Assembly: GCF_910596095.1 (NCBI RefSeq) | Contig: NC_056550.1 | Coordinates: 22,130,001-22,194,000 of the forward strand | Origin: Thunnus maccoyii | Lineage: Eukaryota > Chordata > Actinopteri > Scombriformes > Scombridae | Direction: 5' to 3' | DNA length: 64,000 nucleotides | Shown: positions 13,401 through 28,400 of the stretch, one piece after another | Layout of the letters: each line of letters begins with the position of its first letter | Numbering within the stretch: the stretch's first letter is position 1 | Translations under genes and position numbers: made by a program | Notes under the pieces: generated by a model | The model's database searches: none | What the model saw: only the letters and a program-made list of their open reading frames with translations | What the model was told of the DNA's origin: nothing

Positions 13401-16400
13401 GTGGGATGCTGGGCGGGGGGGCGGGGGTGGGTTTACATCGAGGGTCTTCCTTCTGGAAAGAGACAGTTGTGAATCGGAGGATCCTGCTTTGATAAGGATA
13501 GGTTGGGAGGACAAAAAGATGGTGATGAAGCTCGTTAAATGCCTAAAATCTTAAACATTTTATTTATCATATACTACATGTACTGTAACAAAAGACAAAA
13601 AACAAGTCAAAAAACAAACTACAGCTTTATTTGTCCGCATGCAAACAGCTAATCACTGCAAGCCACTGGCATTACAAATCAGGAAACAATTAATATACTT
13701 TGCATTCCCAAAGCTCCTTCCCTGTTTAGCAATAAAATGATCCGCTTCCTTTTCCGTCCTGATTCCGTTCTTGCTTCGTTATATTATTTACCTCCATCAG
13801 TTACTACTTTTACCCTGCTGTGGTTTGGCGTTCTCCTTGTTTGCTCGCGCTCTCTCTTTGCAGAGCAAACTCTTGGAGGCTTGGCGGCCGAGGTGGCTAC
13901 ATGTTTGCATGTCTGCCGTTGTTGTGAGCAGAGCAATAAACCACGCTCTTACCATGCCTGCTACACGGCTCACATCATTCCCGCTGAGCCAAGAGCCTGT
14001 GAGGCTGCAGATAGCATGACGTACCAGATCACCTCAGGGTCTAGCAGTGGATTGCCAGTGGATCCTGTTGACGCTCAAAAACCTGATTCATCAGTTAAAA
14101 TATTGTAGAATTGAGCTTTAGTATTAATGAAGTAGTTTGTGGTATTGGCCTGAAAGCTCTTTCTCCCTAAAATAAATAGTTTTAGAGAGCAACATTTTAG
14201 CTTTGGCTGTTAGTAATATTTCCAGATTTCGTTAAATGTCATCCTCGTAAATCTCAACTGTTTTTTAGAAGAGGAAATCTGAAACAGCTCCATATCTCAC
14301 CACTTTTCCAGTGAATTTGAGGCATAATCTTGATGTGTACAGATTGAGAGTCCTTTGCTTTACCCTCCTCTTAACCCGTGTCTTCCTTTGCTTTCTGTTC
14401 CAGGTCGGTGATAAGGTGATGGTGCTCAACCGCTTTGGGCTGTGGCAGGAGGTGGCGGTGGTACCGGCAGCCCACACCTTCCTCATCCCAGATGGCATGA
14501 GCTTTGAGGAGGCAGCAGCCCTCCCTGTCAACTACATCACCGCCTACATGATGCTGTTTGACTTCGGCAACCTGCGGCCCAACCAGAGTGTCCTCGTCCA
14601 CGCTGCTGCAGGTACAAAGCTAGGAAAGAATAACGTAGATACATGCGCATGGGGCACACATAAACTGCCTAGGGCCCGCGTTATTTTCAAATGATGGTTG
14701 AATTCATTATAAATGAATTAATAATTCATCCACAAACTAGAATAAACCTGATGTAATGTAGCTGTGAATAACTGTCAGTGACTCAAAGATTCTCTATGAC
14801 TTTATGTTGTAACTGGTAACCACATTTAATCAGTTTCATCTCAGTACTTGTCAGCCCAACGATTGTTAACAACCACACAAATGAATACAGTGTTATACCA
14901 CCAGCCTGAAAAATGCTCTGCTATAATTTTGAAATCCTCTGAAGTTTCAGCAAAAAAAACTGAATTATGGCATTGAATGTTTACAGTACCAGACTTCTTC
15001 CTTTTCTGTACCTCCTGTTTATGTATTTCTTTATGAATTATGGCCGTTGGAGAAGGTCCCACTGTTCAATTGTATGACACATTACTCATACAAATGAGCG
15101 TTTTGCACTGGGCTAATACTGGAGCACCTGCCACCTGGACTGTGAGGTCAAAGTTTAGAATGAGTGGGTGGGAGAAGGATGGGGATTGAGGGAGTAAAAG
15201 CACCTGTTTTGGGGTGTAATGCACAGAGCCTGAGAGCATTTGATTTTTGCTGTGTTTACATAATCAGGCCAGCTGGAGAGAATGCAAGTGCATTAGCCAA
15301 AAGAAATTGTTCTCTCCCTCTTTTCTCTCTTACTATATCTGCATAGCTCTCACTATTCCTGTCATTCCCACTTTTTCTGTGCAGAGGGAGTCAGGAAAGG
15401 GATTCCACAGCATTCGGGACAGTACGTGGCTGTATGGTAGATGGCTAAGAGAAGTGAGCCCACAATGAAACCTGAGCATGTTTTTCTCTCTGCGAGACAA
15501 AAAAAAAAGAGCTCTGGGGAGACTGCCCGCCCAGGTGGATGTATCCCTTGGCATTAACACAATGACAGAGGAAATGAATGAATCTGTAAGATTATTGTTA
15601 AACTGTGTAGCTTCCCCCAGGGCTGAATGGCAGCAAACAGGCTCATAGTTGTGGGATTGGTGGTCTACAGAGGAATCCCAAGTGTTTTCATCCAGCTGAT
15701 GTCACTCATGCCTGTGAAACACATACTGCCAGAGGTTTTCTGTGCAGTTTGCTATAGGAGGAATGCAGTGGAAGTGCAGCGTTAGACACTTTTCCCCGCT
15801 GGTTTCGTCGAGGCGGCGTCTCTGGTTTCTCAGGGCAGGCTGCCAGTCTCGACTCGCCAGCTGTCCGGACATCAGTATTGTAAAAGCACATTACTGAAGC
15901 TACAACAAAAACATTTGCTTAACAGTCTGCTTCACTGCGCTCTGTCATTCTTTGCATGTGTAAATCATAACCATACTGTATGCTTCACACTGCTCTATTG
16001 TGAATTTTAAAGCATTGTTGTTATATGTTTTGTTGTAGCAGTGCATATGATAGTAGTACCTTTTGTGAAAGAGGTGTTAACCAGTCTGTGAGATGTACAC
16101 ACCCTTCTTCTTAACACCATCTCCCTTCGCTGTGGAGCTGCATGGCTCACGTGGTGCTGGAAGCTGCGTTTCAGCGGGGGGTCCTACCCCTGTGCCTGTC
16201 AAAAATTGTTCCTGATGTTCTCTGATTAGAGGGATCAAAGATATCTGCTGTGACAGGGCCTGAGAGAGAGAGAAACAGAGAGATTGTGATTGTGTGTGTG
16301 TCTGTGCCTTCTGTTGTCTTCTCAAATCTGATATTTTTTTATTATTATGAAGGGAATTGCAGCCAGGCTTTCGGATTACTTACTTAATGTATCCAACTAC

Positions 16401-19400
16401 TGGAACTAGTCATTTTAGCAATATTGTAATCAGTAATTATTAGTTGATCTATTAGTCATTTCATCTATTTAATTTTCATCATTTTAATAATCAGTTAATC
16501 GATCAATCAGCTTCTAAAATGGGAAGATTGGCTGCTCTTCTATGTTTTGTATGTTTATAAATTGAATATCTAGGTTTTGTAAGCAATTTAAAAATGTCAT
16601 CTCGGGCACTGGGAAATTGTAAAACAGATTTTTCACTTTTTTTCTGACATTTTAAAGACCAAACCATAAAAATAAAAATAACCGACAGATTAATTGATAC
16701 TAAAAATAAGCATTAGTTGCAGCCCTGCAGTAGTGTAATCTAAGGGCGTGGTTCCTCTTTTTGCTTCATTTTAAGCATTCCCCACTTAAAATGAAGCTGT
16801 TTACCTGCAACCCTTCGATGCAGTGCATCTCTGGTGTGTCTGAGTTGTGAGCAGATCAGAATATGATAATTTTTTAGAGATCTGAGAGGCAAAAACTTTC
16901 TGGTATGTCAAAAGAAAAAAGATATCTATTTGTGCTGTATAAATATGTTTTTTCTTCTTTCCAATCCCATTAATCATCTTGTGACTCCTCAGAGTTATCT
17001 TGCGACCCTTGGGGGGGGATCCTGATCCCCTAGTTTAAATTCACTGGTCTAAGGCATCATCCAACCTCAGTAATGATTAGATGATTAGATGCAGTTACTT
17101 TCAGATGTCACTTATTTGTGGTCATGCGTCTCATGAAGATGTGGATACCACCACTCTTGCCACCATTTAAATTTCCTTGTTTCCCTTTAAAAGTTTTCCA
17201 AGATCTTTTTCACTAGTATTTAAAGTCAAAATAAATTCTAAGTATCACATTTATGCAGTGTGTGCTTTGTATTTTGATTATGAAACAGCAATTAACAAGT
17301 ACTCTGTTACTACTCAAGCCTGCCCACAGCCTCAGTGAACTCCCCATTTAACCACACGTTTTATTAAGTGTGTGGTTAAATGGCTTCACGTCATCAGACT
17401 CTCACAAGACATTGCAACCGATGATTGCGTATGATCGTACATCCACAGAAACAGCAGTGAGCTTATGTATCAGACATGCCTGCACAACACTGCATTCCTC
17501 CTAGATCAGTTTATGTTGTGCAAAGATAAAATAGTGAGCTTTTTGCATGAGATTAACCGGGCCTATTTGCACAGATGAGAAGCAGCGGTGGTACAAAAGA
17601 CAGTTTTTCACCAGGATACAGCGAGGCATAATTTACACCTGTGTGATTTTTATTGGAAGCTCATAGATCAACCACTTTGTTTTATCACAGCAACCATAGA
17701 CTGTGTTTGAGGAGCCATTTTTCTTCTTCTACTGTCGTCAATCCTTTCATCAGCACATCTTTCCCATAAACGCTTGAAGGGTTCATCTTCAGTTGACCTG
17801 TCTCATGGTTGTCCTGTTTATTCTCATAATAAGGGTGTAATCCACTGAATTTAATCACTTTAAGAAAACAATCAGCCCCCTTTCAATTAGTTTTAGATTA
17901 CTCTGCCTCCAAATCCCCTGGAACATGCAGTTAAATAGATACATTTTCAATCAGTCATTGATTAGAAAATGTAATAATATTCTTATAATATCAGCAGCTG
18001 CAACAGGTACTGAAATTTCTGTCAATATGTGCAGAGTTGTACCTAATCTTGTGTCCTTGTCATGAATAAATAGTGCTGTAACGTTTTTTTCTCTCGATGT
18101 GATAAAACAGAAACAGAGAGTCGAGTCAATTTGTTGCCAAAAATCACAAGTGTGACTCAGAGGGATTAACAATCTGAACAACACAGACACTTTCTGTCCT
18201 TAGACCCTCAATTTAGGTAACAAGAAACTTCACAAAAACATATTGAACATGTTAAAAAAGGGCGCAAACTCAGTAGGAGATCCAGTTTCCATGACCAACA
18301 GTTGGTAGAGTAGCTGTAATACAACAATATTGAGAAATAGACTAACAATATAATGTATTACAACACACAGTAAATATTTAGAGTTTCAGGAAAAGTGTAA
18401 ATCTGTAGAAAGTACAATATAACTTTTCCAGCTGTTCTCAAATATTTCTGTAGCAAAAAACCTGTAGAACCTGTTGCCTTTAAAGAAGGATGATGGGTAT
18501 CCGTCCTCTGGGCTCTTGCATCTCCACCATGTTTACAAGTAATGTCACAAAAACTCATCAGGAGCTCAGCCTAAAAAACACAATTTCCTTAAAAGTGTGA
18601 TGACCTTTACCCGTCAAGATCAGATGATCAGTGCAAAAAGTCTGACTGGTGCTGTGACTCCATCAGTCAGTCATGCATGTCTGTGTGTGTGTGTCTGTGT
18701 GTGTGTGTGTAAGTAAACTCTGGTGAATAGTCCTCAGCTGCCTCTCTCGTGGGTCCGCTCCTGTCCTCTATCTACTAAACAATAGCTTGTTGTATTTCCT
18801 CCCATCGTGCCTCTCTTCTCCAGCGCACCGCACATCTGCATCCTCCGTTCTCCTCCTCCCCCTCCGGCCCTCCGTAACCTCCGCTCCCTCTGCATGACCT
18901 CGCCATATCCGTGCTCGATTCCTTGTCATCGGGGAACGTGCGCACGTTTCCCCTTTTGTTTTCCCCAGAGGGCTTGGGCGGGGGGATTTTAGCGACATTT
19001 AGATGTATCTCGTGGGGCTTCCACTGTGCCCGGCCAACAGCCTTTCCTCTGACCTCTCCCTGAACTGGTCCTAATGTTTATGAACCATGGCCAGCCACCC
19101 CGCTACCACACCCACACTGCACATTCCTGCATACATTTGGGGTTCTTCTGCTTCCAACGATGACGTCCACCTCTGTTTTATTTATGAGCTCTCGAGTGAC
19201 TGCGGGCCAATGTCAAGTGTCACGCATTTTGTTGCAGATGCAGAATGCGTAATATGAATTAATTGGTGATGCAGGTGCCTGTGTCATCTATTTATCTGAT
19301 GATTATGCTTCAGGGTCTCAATCACCTCCTCTTGCATGTCAAGACTTTGTGACATTTTGACACCAACGCTGCCAAAATTTATGGTTTAATTCCAACCGGA

Positions 19401-22400
19401 GCTTCTCATACTATATAAAAACTTTCTCCCTAATAGCCCCTTAAGGTGCTTTTGGTCTACTAGATAGCATATGTTATCAATCACCAGTCATAAAGCTCCA
19501 TAGAAGTGTGTTTAAGGTTCGTGCGTTAGATTCCACCCATCCTCGGTGCTTTTTAAGCAGACCGTTATTAAATCTTTTATTTTCCCAACCAGCCAATATG
19601 GTGGCTTCCACACTTTTGCAGCTGCTTCTTGGAGGAGTGTCCGTGTATCGGATAGAGTTACACCAGGTTACACTAAGGATTATCTGGAAATACTTGATGT
19701 GAGAGGCTGCCAGCTGCTGCAAATGAGCGCAACACAACCTTGAGAGTGATGGGTGACAGTAGTCCCAGTGGAGGGGTTAATCCCTGTTAATGGTAATATA
19801 GAGTTGAGCCGCAGGTTCTGGAATATTTTTTTTTTACCGTTGTACATCTCTTTTGAAAGCTTTCTTTTAATAATATTCCTCAAAATTGTAATGACAGACT
19901 CAGAAATCATGTTCATAATGGCTCTAAATACTGCAATCAAGGCAGTTTACAGTATGAATCAGAACTGTAGCAAATTCAGGACACTTGGTTTGTTGCAATT
20001 CGGAGCAAAACACCAGACAATAGATGCCAAATTGATCTAAAATTGATCCAGAACATACAGGTTAACTAAATTGATTATCAGGTTGGCTGAATGTAACTGC
20101 TGAATGTATCATCAGGTTTCTACAAAGCACAATCTTCAGCTTCAACTCACCATTACCAGTGTATAAAAGATGAATTTTAAAAACTCTGAAATGCTCCTTG
20201 GAAGTTAGTTGACCTCTCGCTTTCTTCTCTTGTGTCTCTAAGTTTTTAAAAAACCAGGTGTTTTCTTGCACAGTTGCTCATCTTTTGTTCAGATGATTCA
20301 ACCAGCAGAAGTTCTTGCACATTTAAGCTTTGTAATTGCTCCAGCTGTCAATCATCTAACATTGTCTATGCAGAACATGAACACTTGAACAACTCTATTA
20401 GCCGAGTCTGACAGGGAAGGTGAATTTCTTGCTTTAAACGCCTCAGTACCACAATCTTAGAGAAGTGTATTGTTGTTCGAAGTGTTCTGTATATGCTTAA
20501 GGTAAGTGGAACAGGTGGCTGGATCTGTTGGGGTTTGGTGAACGAGAGCTCCATCCTGATGTAGATCCTGATAACTGCTGTCAGACCTGCGGGCAAGAGG
20601 GCCGTAGGCGTATGAGTCCTCAGTGCACACCTGATTGCAGATGGAATTGAAAAATGAGAAGCAAAAATATTCTGGAAATAGAACGATTGCAAGAAACTAT
20701 TTATTTCTTTCCTTATAAGCTATAAGGAAAGGAATAAAGTTTTTCTATTTCTATGTATCCTATTTCTCCCAGGACTCTTTCCAAGATTATTATAGTCATT
20801 CATTATTTACCAGACTTAGCTCATGTGTACTTACATCTTTTACTTTTATAGATCCATTGTTCCTGGGAGCCATGATACAAGTCTGTGCCTTGAAAATGGT
20901 TTCCTCTCTTCTCCTCTGTCTGTCTGCTCGGAAGGTCTTACCCTAGTTTAGAGAATGCTAATTCAGTCTGACCACTAAGCGGGAGTCTGGGCTGCGTGGT
21001 TGAACCGTCTCTGTGTTCCCCAGGCCTGGCATCGCCGGCGGCAGATCAGCTGCACTGATAGGAAAGGGAAACCAGGGCAACCTCCAACCTAACCCGCCAA
21101 TCACATCGCTTGCTCGTGCACTCATCGCTGCAGCCGTTGACAAATGACCCCATCCACTCTCACCCTAACCACCACATATAGTGGCAGGTGTATGTGAAAC
21201 TTGTGTCAAGACACCTGTGTTTGTGTGTGTGTGTGTGTGTGTGTATGTGTGTGTGTGTGTGTGTGGTACAGAATAACAGCATACTGTGAGTGTGCACAAG
21301 CTTGTGTTTCCTTTTGTAGCCAGGTTTAAGGCAGGAAAGAAAGTGGTGAATGTTAGAAATACATATGTTTTGTGTTTATTTATATATACAATGTGTATGT
21401 GTGTGTGTCTGTGTTTGTGGACGTGTTTGTGTTGGTTAGCAGTGTGACAATCCCTACTCAGGAAATCACAGGGGTCGCCTTCACACACCAGAAAAGGATG
21501 TTTTCTTAATTCACTCACCCAGTAACTAAAAATGGGCTTCCTCTACGCTGCACAGAGAGAAATTCGCCATCAGAGAGAGCACATTAAATCACTCTCCAAG
21601 CCCACAGTACACACTCACACACACACACATACACACACACAGTCATCCTAGAAAAACACCATTGTTACATAATGCAGAGTAATACCTCAAGAGTACATGT
21701 TCACAAACACCCAGCCACAAACTATCACTGTGACGGGACTCATATCTGAACTCGGTTATGTAGCTGCAGGACGTAGCAATGAAATGTTTGTTTATTTGGT
21801 CCAGTTTGTTGATGTTGTAACGAAGCCACGGGGAGTTTGGGAAAGGGAGATTCGAAAGTCCGTATTTGCATTTCATTCTTTGTCAGCCACTACTACCACG
21901 AGCTAATGATAGGTTAAGAAAGAGTCCTTGAGGAAATGTGGAGGAAAAATGCAGAAATCACACAGAGCTCCGAGACAAGGGAACAGTCATCTGACGGTAG
22001 CCGTCCCCTGACTGACACCTGAGCTCATAGTCTGGCTCATGATGTGAAATCATTTTTATTTACACAAGCAACACGAACTGTCTGTGAGAACGTAGCTTGA
22101 AAGCAAATTGCGAGACGGGATAAGCAGGACGAGGCAGAAGTGGTATCCATTCCATTACATTTTTTTTTTATAAATCTGAAAAACATTTCTGATGTCCCCA
22201 CTCATCCCTGCTGTTGAGCTCTGGGTGTGGAGCAATAACAGTGGCCTTCAGTGTCAGTCTGGATTCCACAGTGTTTTGGAGAAAATTCCTCTTCGCTCCT
22301 AACAGTCATGTTATGGAAGCCAAGTGCAATTTGTGCCAAAATGCAAGTATGTAAGGATTCAGGGAAAGACAAAACCCTACTGTGTGTGGAGGGATTCGCC

Positions 22401-25400
22401 CGGGAGAGAAAAACAAAATAGATAGGTGGATGTTTTTTTTGACTTTTCCTACTTTCCAAATGTAAACAATTCAACTGAATCTCGAGGAGAACAAATGCAA
22501 TTAGCAGCAAGAATTTGCTTAAGCTGCCATCTCTTCCCGAGCAACGGTTAAGTGTTTGTGGATGGTGTTAAATCACACTCTCTACTTACCCCATTTTCCA
22601 AGAGAGAAACTATAAATCAAGAAAACCAAGAAAGTAATGAAGATTAAAGCGCCGGGTGAATGAAAGGTTAATGTTTCAATCTCGGTGCATATTTGTGAAG
22701 ATTAGCAGATACCACCAGCCATTCAGGACTTTTCAAGGCTGCAACCCCACTACTCTCTCCTTTCTAATCTCTATACATATGGATGTGTGTGTGTGTGTGT
22801 GTGTGTATTTCTGAAGTGAGGTGGTGTGTGGTAAGAGGTTCTTGGCACAGCGCGGGAGTCTTGTGATGTGAGATCAGGAGTTTGTTCTCAGTGGATTCGG
22901 GAGCAGGTACCTTCTTCCTTCCCTAGCCACAATTTCTTTTTTCGACTGGAAGTACATTTTTAAACAACCATATTTTTAAGAAACAAAGCTATCGGATTAC
23001 ATAAAAAGCATTTGTTTTGTTCTGTTGTCATCTAAGTGATGATTTAAGAAGTGATTGAGAAATGACTCTTTGTTTCTTTAAGTGAAAAAAACAAATGAAT
23101 AAAAACAGATTTTTTTTTCAGAGGTTGTTTTCCCTTCGCTCGCTGACTTCATAAAGCAGAAACAGAAGGGGAATCGCTGTGTTTATGACAGCAGCATTAG
23201 TTAAATATTAATATGTGAGTGTCTGGCTGTAAGTAGGCAAGATTAATGGATGCATCATCCTTCCTCACACCTGTATCTCTAAGAGGGTTGCTACTATGTG
23301 GCAGAACCATTTAGTAAAAACAGCTCTTCAACCCTCACTCAGACAATGCATATTCAACATTTCTCACTTTTGTTTTTTCTATCTTACCTTCAACCCCACA
23401 TTCACAGTTGCTCACGCGCTCGTGTTAGACCCATGTGTCAAAGGCAAACAGGCACACATTTGTTTGTATGTGTAAAAATATGTCTAGACATTTCTTATCA
23501 CGTATAACTGCATAAAATAAATGTACTGCCCTTTCCAGTTCCTGAGCATTCACATATCTTGACACACACTCACAGGTGGCTGGCTATCTGAAATCCGGTG
23601 ACCACTAAGAGGAAGATATGTTCTGTATGTCTGTCAAATAAAAAAACTTGTGATTGCCATCAAATGACTCTTATATGCCCAAAGGAAGAGCAGTCAATGA
23701 AACAAAATGGCTCCCTTTGCTCAGTCATTGCAGGCAATTTGGCCGAGGTTTCCTTGGCAACACAAACTTGGTTTCTCGCTGAGGACAAGGAGAGATGGTG
23801 CTGTTACAACGCAGCTGCAAACAACACTCACATCCAACAGCAACAGCCCCGATTTTGTTTTCCCATCAGTTATTCTCCCCCTTAGTGTCAGCAGGCGTGA
23901 TTATAGTAATGCAGAGTGGTCTATTTACTCACACGCATTCAAGTGGATTCAAGCTCTAAGATGAGAGCCACAAATCAGAAATGATTTTTACTCTTCTTTA
24001 TACTGAAATTGAGGCTGAAGAAGGGTTTGTATTCAAATATTTCTGGTGTGTTTTTTTGTTGTTTTTTTTTTCATCTAGGGATCCATTTTTGCAACAAAAG
24101 CACCCGGAAGGCTTTTAGAAATTGGAAATAAGAAGCTTTGAAATTAAACTTTTTTCATTCTCATGCTGAATGATTCCTGGTCAGGATCATTTGAATTGGC
24201 CTTAATCTTATCATTACATCTCAGTCCATTTTTTGGCCTGTGTTTGTGCTGTTTTTGAACTGATGAACGGATGAACTGTTTTTTGACTGGTTCGCTGGTT
24301 CAGAAGAATTTTTTATGCTGAGATGAAGGTGAATCAGTGTCATCTTAGGCACAATGTTCTCCATTTATATCTAAATATTACAGTCCAGTGATAGACAGAA
24401 GATACACATGGTCAGACATCTTAAAATAAATTAACTTGTCGAAATAATTGTAGCAATACTTCCAGTTGCATTGAGTTGTCACGAAATAGGCTGAAGAAGT
24501 AGCATTTGCGTACAACTTGTTGAACATTTCATAATTCCTGTGTGTGTGTGTGTGTGTGTTTGTGTGTGTGTGTTTGTGTGTTCTCAGTTTGTAAAGGAAG
24601 AAGACTTTAATTGACCTCATATGATAAAATCAGAAAAACACCAGATTAGAAAATATCTTCCTCTTTGGTTCCTGCATAGTCGCTCTCGTGCATGTGTGCC
24701 TGTCTTCCTGCCTTTCTGATTATGTTACAGGGTGTGTGCATGCAATATGCATAAATGTTTGGGTTTTAGTTGCGTATGAAAGCAAGTGAAACATAATTAT
24801 ATCATTCATTTAATCCAAACCTAACCAGCAGTCTGGCAGCTCAGCTATTCCATTAAGAATGGATGTTATTTAAATACACGTGTTACTTTGTGTTGCTTTA
24901 TTCTCTGCTATCAGATAAGATATGCTCTTTATTTGGTCAGGCATGAATGACCTTTATGGATGCCTTTCAGTTCAAGTCCTCAAGTCAGCCTCCATTTCAA
25001 ACAGGCCACTGCTTATCAGTAACCTATTACTCCTTGCTCTGCCTGCCTTAGCAAACATTGGCTGAGGCATTTGCCACAACTATGTACACTTTAGAATACA
25101 GTGAACACAAACATAGATATCCGTAACATCTACTGAACCACACAGAGACTCGCAGCACTTTGTTTTTTTAAAGTTATCATGGACAATGTAGCACATTTTG
25201 TTTTCAGCTGGCACAGTTATAAGGAACCGTGTTTATGTCACATGCGATAAAGTGTCATCCAGCTCTCCTTTCTGGATACTTCAGCTACATTTTATGTCCT
25301 GTGGAATTTTAGGAAGGTTGTCTTGGATAAGGAAATTAAAAAAAAAACATAGATGTGTCATTCGAGTTACAATGGCTACTTTCTCCAGAGTTGGATGTGT

Positions 25401-28400
25401 GTGTTTGTGCATCTGTGTGTGGGTGTCTATTCTCCCCAGGCCAGGCGGGGTAATGTGATTGTGTTTAATACGCTCTTTACATACCCCTGAGCAAAACACA
25501 GCCACGCTGTTATTGAATGACTTGTTCGGGACAATAAATAATGTAAATCTCATTTACCTGCCGTAGAAAATACATGCGGAATAGGAATTCCTGGGTGCTT
25601 TTAGTGACTGTTCCTTTCAGCTGAGTTTTATGTAGATCTTGCTGACTTGAATTTGAATCTTTGTCTCTGGACTTTGCATCAGTGTCCATCGGTTTTTCCA
25701 CAAAACCTTGGCTATATATTAACCCTGTTCCTCTTCTACTAGGTGGTGTGGGCATTGCAGCCACTCAGCTGTGCAATACAGTGAAGGACGTGACCGTGTT
25801 TGGCACAGCGTCAGCCAGCAAGCATGAAACCATCAGCCAGGGTGGAGTCACACATCCTATTGACTATCGTACCAAGGACTATGTGGAGGAAGTCCGCAAG
25901 ATCAGTCCAAAAGGTGAGAAACGTGGCCATCTGCACTGGAATACCTGCTCTAAATTGAGTGTTTTTATGTGAAATAAATGACCCAATGTATCAATAAACT
26001 CTAAGAACAGCGTTTACAGTGATATGCATGTTGTTCAGTGAGATTGTGGCAAAGAGTCAAGATCGATTTAGTCTCACTGGCACAAAGCAATACTGTGGGA
26101 CTGCAGCCTTTTGTTGATGAGTGCTGAACAAACTGCAGACAGTGAGATGATACATTTTCATTCGCTTTGTTTTTTTTTTTCTTTCTTATGACACAATTTT
26201 CAGCAGATCTGGCTGCCATGTACACTAGACTGACAGCATGTAGGGAATTATTTCCTCTACCAAGCAAACTCATTTCACTAAGCAGTGACTGTTTGGATTT
26301 TCGCTGACATCAATAATGTGTCCTCAGAGTTTTATGTAGATGCGGCCCCGGGCTCGCTAAAAGGGGCACGAAACACGCCGCTTCTCAGCAAAATTAAACA
26401 ATCGTCCAGTTCCCGATTCTTCTTTCGCCCTACTGCTGTGTTCATAGCAGGATGGAGAATGCTATTATGCTTGAGACTCATTTCATAGTCCCCTCTCCGA
26501 CCCCCTTCTTTGTAGCACAGAGCGAGACAGACAGACATTACAGAGACAGATAGGAGGAGAGCGAAAACTGACACTTTAGACAGAATGTATCTAATTAGAA
26601 GCCTGGATCAATGTGCAGCCCGGCTTGCTACCTTTCCCTCTGTCTTTGGCTCTCTGTCAGTTCATCTGTGCTGTGGTCAAGGCAGAGTCCCGCTGTGAGC
26701 CTCCCACAATCAATAGAACCATAGTTTAACAGAGCAAGGAGGGGTAGCCCAATTTGAGGAGTCCCCTCTGGCACAAAGGAACATCATTAAGGCCGGGCCT
26801 ATATAGCCAGACATTAATAAGCCACAGGGAAACCTTCATAGTTAGGTTGCCATATTCTACCGTCTGCTCAGAGGTTTGTTATTCTCTCCGCCTAGGAATG
26901 GAATGGACAATGACGAAGAGACATTTTATCTCTCTTGTCTTATCAGTGACAAGAATGAAAAAACATGTAACAAGGGAAAGGGGAAGGATTTCACCCCGCT
27001 CTCCTCCTCTCTTCTTCATGACATATGTATGTGTTCCTCCTCGTGTAAACATGGCACAACTTGGCTACATTCGCTACTCCTAGTGAACTCTGGCATGCAG
27101 AGGGGGCTGCTGAGGAGATTTGGCAGGCTGCTCTCTCTGAATTCACACCAATGATAACTGTCCCCTTTTCCTCTTTTCCTGCTCCAGGGCTGGATATAGT
27201 ACTGGACCCTCTGGGTGGATCAGACACCCATAAGGCCTACAACCTGCTTAAGCCTATGGGCAAACTTATCACCTATGGTAAGTAGAAATAATATTCTTTG
27301 CATGAGTAATTGTTTTTACTTTCAGTTTCAACAACCACTGCGGTTTTGCACACAAAACAATCAGATTTAGATTTCAGATTTCGTTCACTTTTATGAGCCT
27401 TCACAAGCAAACTTTGTGTAACTAAGGTCAAAAAAATCTTCATGTCCACAAGCTGAATGTGTTTCTACAACCAAGCTTCTCCCAATGAAAACATTTTAAA
27501 GTTACCCCAATTTCTTATGTAATACCAGCCATGTGGTTTTTTAAGCTTGTTGGCAGCACAACACAGCATAGTAGGAAGCACAAAGATTACCTTATAAGAC
27601 AACTTCACGGTGAGTTACCTGCACAAGATAGCAGCCATCGAATGAAATTTATATCTAAACTAACTTTTACTCCTACTGGAACTCAATAGCCACATATTAT
27701 GATGATTAATAATCTCTTAACTCAGAATTTTTTACCGCAGACTTACAGCAATTTATGGCAAAATAACACAAATATTTGGAATCCTTTGGGAACAGCAGCT
27801 GCAATTTGTATCAGTCAATCGTGGATTGCAGTAATCACAAAAAATTCCCAGAGATCCTGGAATATAACTGAGCAATATTAAGAAGATTAAAACAGTACAT
27901 AAAATATTTGTGGGTTTTCACACTTGCCGCAGAATAAAGCTGCTTCCCGGTGGGCAGTGCGACCTCTCTGTAGAGGTCCATGTCCTCAGTGTGCTGTGTG
28001 TCATCCGTGGGAAGGCCTTTACACTCGCTCTGTTGCGATGCCAATCTGGAACCAGCATGCATGCAACAGTGGGCGGGGTCGGCATCCATGGAGAACAGGG
28101 CCTTGCCTTTGCATGTTGCACAAAAACCCACCACCCAGCATGGTGCCCCCCACCCTCGCCCATTCACCCTCTCTCACCCTTACAAACCGTCCCCCAAACC
28201 CCACCCCACCCTCCCGGTCCCTCCGTGCCGGCTTCTCTTCCAGCTTATCAGAAGTATGCATGGCGGAACAATGGGCATTCTATCCACACGAAACCTGGAA
28301 TGTGTCTGAATGTAGCAGGCTGGGTCCCTCTCTTCTCTCAGAGCATGCTTTGTGTCCCCTATTTCCCCCGGGAGAGAGAGAGAGACAGAGACAGGGAGAG

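Larger units (their letters stand above)
8269..14403 (+). other. vat1 intron 1
   Basis: 6.1 kb phase-0 intron. It holds a long (CA)n at about 10419-10500, C-runs at about 10230-10245 and 10926-10944, a (GT)n at about 12310-12332 and a purine-rich stretch at about 12750-13345. No exon or identifiable transposon protein is seen. Short open frames here mostly run through simple repeats. Confidence 0.85.
14612..25742 (+). other. vat1 intron 2
   Basis: 11.1 kb phase-1 intron, the longest in the gene. It holds the hAT-like MITE at about 16395-16730, a dispersed repeat at about 16925-17055, and (GT)n or (CA)n tracts at about 18680-18710, 21217-21262, 22783-22806 and 24539-24580. No additional exon is recognised; adjacent exons join in frame without one. 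Confidence 0.85.
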
